Assembly: GCF_030433855.1 (NCBI RefSeq)
Contig: NZ_JARUXC010000001.1
Coordinates: 124,001 to 188,000, forward strand
From: Agreia sp. PsM10
GTDB taxonomy: Bacteria > Actinomycetota > Actinomycetes > Actinomycetales > Microbacteriaceae
Direction: 5' to 3'
Length of the DNA: 64,000 nucleotides
Position numbers and translations under genes: made by a program. Below are positions 61,693 to 64,000 of this stretch, piece after piece. A model generated the notes under the pieces. The model was not told where the DNA came from and made no database searches. It saw only the letters and a program-made list of their open reading frames with translations. Positions within the stretch are counted from its first letter, which is position 1. Every line of letters begins with the position of its first letter.

Positions 61693-62502
61693 GTGTCACC
61701 GACGTCTTCGCGAGGACGACCGTCCTCGATCGCCGAGCTGCGTGCTGTCGCCCAGCCACCCGAGGTTCGGGGACGCCGCAACGCCGAGCACTGGACCGCG
61801 TCGCTCTATCTCCGCAACATCTCTCCGTACCTCACCTGGCTGCTGCTCAAGACGTCGATCTCCGCCAACGGCGTGACCGGCCTGATGATCCTCGTCGGCT
61901 GGTCGACCGCGGCTGCCCTGCTGATTCCCGGCATCGGCGGCGCCTCGCTCGCCCTCGTGCTCGGCCAACTGCAGATGCTCGTCGACTGCTGCGACGGCGA
62001 GGTCGCCCGGTGGCGCGGAACCTCGTCGCCCGCCGGCGTCTTCCTCGACAAGGTCGGTCACTACACGACCGAATCCCTGATCCCGATCGCCCTCGGCATC
62101 CGTGCGGCCGGGTTCCCCTTCGATGCTCCGGCCGACTATCTCTGGACGACCCTCGGATTCGCCCTCGCTCTCGTGATCGTGCTGAACAAGGCCCTGAACG
62201 ACATGGTCCACGTGGCGCGAGCGAATGCGGGGCTCAGCAAGCTCGCCGACAAGCAGGGCGAGTCCGAGCCCTCGCAGCGCCTCGTCGCCCGCCTTCGCAG
62301 GCTTGCGCGATTCGTGCCGTTCCACCGGCTCTATCACTCGGTCGAACTCACGATGCTCGCTTTCGCGTTCGCTGTTCTCGGCCTCTTCATCGGCGGGCCG
62401 CTCGCCGACCGCATTCTGCTCGGGGCCCTTCTGCCGCTCGCCGTTCTGGCCCTCATCGGCCATTTCGTGGCGATCATGGCGTCGAAGCGGGTGCGCTCAT
62501 AG
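61693..62502 (+). CDS. CDP-alcohol phosphatidyltransferase family protein
   Basis: This 269-residue integral membrane enzyme has the family motif as CDGEVARWRGTSSPAGVFLD followed by KVGH. The first three acidic positions are kept, but the fourth Asp, the general base in characterised members, is His. Four to six membrane segments flank the motif. It would join an alcohol phosphate from a CDP-activated donor to an acceptor, here probably in making a cell-wall glycopolymer, since glycosyltransferase genes flank it. The GTG start lies two bases after the preceding stop. Substrate is unknown. Confidence 0.87.
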   Translation: MSPTSSRGRPSSIAELRAVAQPPEVRGRRNAEHWTASLYLRNISPYLTWLLLKTSISANGVTGLMILVGWSTAAALLIPGIGGASLALVLGQLQMLVDCCDGEVARWRGTSSPAGVFLDKVGHYTTESLIPIALGIRAAGFPFDAPADYLWTTLGFALALVIVLNKALNDMVHVARANAGLSKLADKQGESEPSQRLVARLRRLARFVPFHRLYHSVELTMLAFAFAVLGLFIGGPLADRILLGALLPLAVLALIGHFVAIMASKRVRS

Positions 62503-62531
62503 CCGACGATGCTCTCGCCACGGTCGGAGTC

Positions 62532-63377
62532 GTGGTGCTCACCCAGGGCACCCGGCCAGACGACCTGCGCCGCGGACTCGAGTCGATCCTGGCCCAGACG
62601 GGCGTGACCCTCGATGTCGTCTGCGTCGGCAACGGATGGGTTCCCGCAGGGCTGCCCGAGGGCATAGCGACGCTCGCCCTGCCCGAGAACCTCGGCATCC
62701 CGGCAGGTCGGAACGCCGGCGTCGCGCAGGTCTCCGGCGAGTTCATCTTCTTCCTCGACGACGACGCGAGCATCCCGTCGCCCACCTTCCTGATCGACGC
62801 GATCGAGTTGATCCGCACCGATCCGCGTATCGGACTGGTGCAGCCCCGGGTCGTCGACCCCACGGGCGTCACCAATCCTCGACGCTGGACCCCGCGCATC
62901 CGCAAGGGCGACCCGACGGCGTCGTCGCCCGTCTTCTCCGTCTGGGAGGGGGCGGTGCTGCTGCCCCGAGCGGTGTTCGACGCCACCGGGGGATGGGCGG
63001 CCCCGTTCTTCTACGCCCACGAGGGCATCGAGCTTGCCTGGCGCGTCTGGAACGAGGGACTGGTGACCTGGTATGCGGGCGACCTGGTGGCGAACCACCC
63101 CGCGATCGAGCCCACCAGACACTCCTACTATTTCCGGCTCAATGCGCGCAATCGCGTGTGGCTCGCCAGGCGCAACCTGCCCGCGGTTCTCGTGCCGATC
63201 TATGTGGGCTCGTGGACCGGCATCCAGATTCTGCGCTGGGCACGGCGACCAGACCACCTGCGCGCCTGGTTCGGCGGCTGGATGGCCGGGTGGCGTGAAG
63301 ACGCCGGCGAACGTCGGCCCATGCGGTGGCGCACGGTGCTCCGGATGACCATGGCCGGCAGGCCGCCGATCGTCTAG
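62532..63377 (+). CDS. GT2 glycosyltransferase
   Basis: This protein of about 281 residues has a GT-A domain with LTQGTRPDDLRRGLESIL, NLGIPAGRNAGVAQ, the DxD motif in FFLDDDAS and FFYAHEGIELAWRVW. The first usable start in frame is GTG at 62532 (or the next codon), which removes part of the first beta strand: the preceding codons encode ALATVGV and fit the family. A noncanonical start upstream or coupling to the preceding gene, which ends at 62502, is therefore possible. The C-terminus is a basic amphipathic stretch (WFGGWMAGWRED) likely to touch the membrane. Confidence 0.82.
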   Translation: MVLTQGTRPDDLRRGLESILAQTGVTLDVVCVGNGWVPAGLPEGIATLALPENLGIPAGRNAGVAQVSGEFIFFLDDDASIPSPTFLIDAIELIRTDPRIGLVQPRVVDPTGVTNPRRWTPRIRKGDPTASSPVFSVWEGAVLLPRAVFDATGGWAAPFFYAHEGIELAWRVWNEGLVTWYAGDLVANHPAIEPTRHSYYFRLNARNRVWLARRNLPAVLVPIYVGSWTGIQILRWARRPDHLRAWFGGWMAGWREDAGERRPMRWRTVLRMTMAGRPPIV

Positions 63378-63432
63378 TTGCCGACGTGCCGGGGTGCGAC
63401 GTGGCGCCTTCATCACGATTGGCTACCGGAAC

Positions 63433-63451
63433 GGCCCCCCGGTCGGGGGCC
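63433..63451. terminator. GC hairpin between GT2 and glycerophosphotransferase genes
   Basis: GGCCCCC and GGGGGCC form a seven-base stem with a five-base loop in the 101-bp gap. It lacks a T-run, so it is a weak terminator candidate; the downstream gene has its own -10 box. Confidence 0.45.
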
Positions 63452-63466
63452 CTCACAGACGCTGAG

Positions 63467-63472
63467 TACCCT
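63467..63472 (+). promoter_or_regulatory. -10 box of glycerophosphotransferase gene
   Basis: TACCCT lies six bases before the GTG at 63479 with no ribosome binding site, again at leaderless spacing. Confidence 0.4.
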
Positions 63473-63478
63473 TGAATC

Positions 63479-64000
63479 GTGGGAATTCTTCGTGACGCCA
63501 GACTCGGACTCAAGGTCGGACTCGACCTGCTGAAGTCGCGCCGCACGCGGGGCGAACTCGCCCACAAGCTCGCCGGACGACCGCCTTTCGCCCCGGGGAC
63601 CTTCGAGATCGCGGTGTACTTCGCCGACGGTGACGTGAACCTCTACCAGCTCCGCCAGTGGTACGAACCGCTGGCCGAGCTGGCGAAGACGTGGCCCGTC
63701 GTCATCCTCAGTCGCAACCCGTCGGCCATGAACGCGCTTCTCGACGAGTCGCCCGTTCCCGTGGCGTACGTGCGCAAGGTCATCGACCTCGAGAAGATGA
63801 TCGAGGAGCAGCCGCTCAAGATCGTCTTCTATGTGAATCAGAACGCTCGCAATTTTCAGATGATGCGCTACGGGCGCCGTTGGCACGTTTTCATCAACCA
63901 CGGTGAGAGCGACAAGATGTACATGACCACCAACCAGTTCAAGGCCTATGACTACAGCCTTGTCGCGGGCGAGGCGGCGGTCGCTCGACTGAACCGCGTT
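63479..64000 (+). CDS. CDP-glycerol glycerophosphotransferase family protein (partial)
   Basis: The first 174 codons of this gene are present; it runs off the right edge. The protein starts MGILRDARLGLKVGLDLLKS and contains LKIVFYVNQNARNFQMMRYG and WHVFINHGESDKMYMTTNQFKAYDY, blocks of the TagF/TagB-type glycerophosphotransferase family, including the conserved His-Gly-Glu-Ser region. It would polymerise or attach glycerol-phosphate units of a teichoic-acid-like polymer, which fits the adjacent glycosyltransferases and CDP-alcohol transferase. The GTG start follows a -10 box. Confidence 0.85.
   Translation, partial: MGILRDARLGLKVGLDLLKSRRTRGELAHKLAGRPPFAPGTFEIAVYFADGDVNLYQLRQWYEPLAELAKTWPVVILSRNPSAMNALLDESPVPVAYVRKVIDLEKMIEEQPLKIVFYVNQNARNFQMMRYGRRWHVFINHGESDKMYMTTNQFKAYDYSLVAGEAAVARLNRV

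Noticed and set aside
1-64000. CRISPR arrays, insertion sequences, rRNA genes and known riboswitches.
   Set aside because: No regularly spaced repeats, transposase genes, rRNA segments or recognisable riboswitch cores were seen; the only strict repeats are within coding sequence or are the short ones listed.

Overview
The window is chromosomal DNA from a high-GC Gram-positive actinobacterium. The best match is family Microbacteriaceae; genus and species cannot be fixed from sequence alone. The reasons are strong G/C third-position bias, GTG and TTG starts beside ATG, many genes whose -10 box lies 6 to 8 nt before the start codon (leaderless mRNAs), actinobacterial families such as AdnA/AdnB, DUF3107, DUF2342, UPF0182 and DUF2017, and the clpS-DUF2017 pairing.

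Region 1 (1-9.7 kb) holds an M24B aminopeptidase, three coupled genes for single-pass membrane proteins, a polytopic membrane protein, a PHP-domain phosphoesterase, a DEAD-box RNA helicase, a MiaE-like ferritin-fold protein, kynureninase, a small membrane protein and DUF3107. Region 2 (9.8-26.6 kb) is a conserved actinobacterial block: adnA-adnB (DNA end resection), a kinase-fold protein without catalytic residues, nudC, uvrD2, an E1/cyclodehydratase-like protein, a DUF2342 protein, a PDZ-Lon protease and UPF0182. As remembered, gene order and relative orientation match M. tuberculosis Rv3202c to Rv3193c. An initiator tRNA with a strong terminator closes the block.

Region 3 (26.7-29.8 kb) is accessory-looking: an LAETG-anchored surface protein, two unknown genes, and over 400 bp without a recognisable gene. 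Region 4 (29.8-35.2 kb) has a small unknown gene with a TetR regulator, then a compact operon of a 575-residue protein built on 11-residue coiled-coil repeats, clpS and DUF2017, preceded by a FAD oxidoreductase. Region 5 (35.2-46.1 kb) is central metabolism: a SorC-type regulator divergent from glpD, glpF and glpK (glycerol uptake and oxidation), galM, an MFS exporter with its TetR regulator, and prpD-prpB of the methylcitrate cycle without prpC.

Region 6 (46.2-54.4 kb) is an alpha-galactoside/alpha-glucoside operon: GH36 alpha-galactosidase, a lipoprotein binding component, two permeases and a GH13 alpha-glucosidase, divergent from a ROK regulator with inverted-repeat operator candidates; no transporter ATPase is present. 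Region 7 (54.4-60.4 kb) has a nitrilase-family amidase, a YdeI protein, an aminotransferase, a lipoprotein/secreted-protein pair and an HtrA-like protease. Region 8 (60.6-64 kb) starts a cell-wall glycopolymer cluster: GT2, CDP-alcohol phosphatidyltransferase, GT2, and a CDP-glycerol glycerophosphotransferase cut by the window end.

The best candidates for undescribed biology are the hendecad coiled-coil protein coupled to clpS, the pseudokinase between adnB and nudC, the cyclodehydratase-like protein without YcaO, the membrane-anchored trio at 1.5-3.5 kb, and the unknown pair beside the initiator tRNA.
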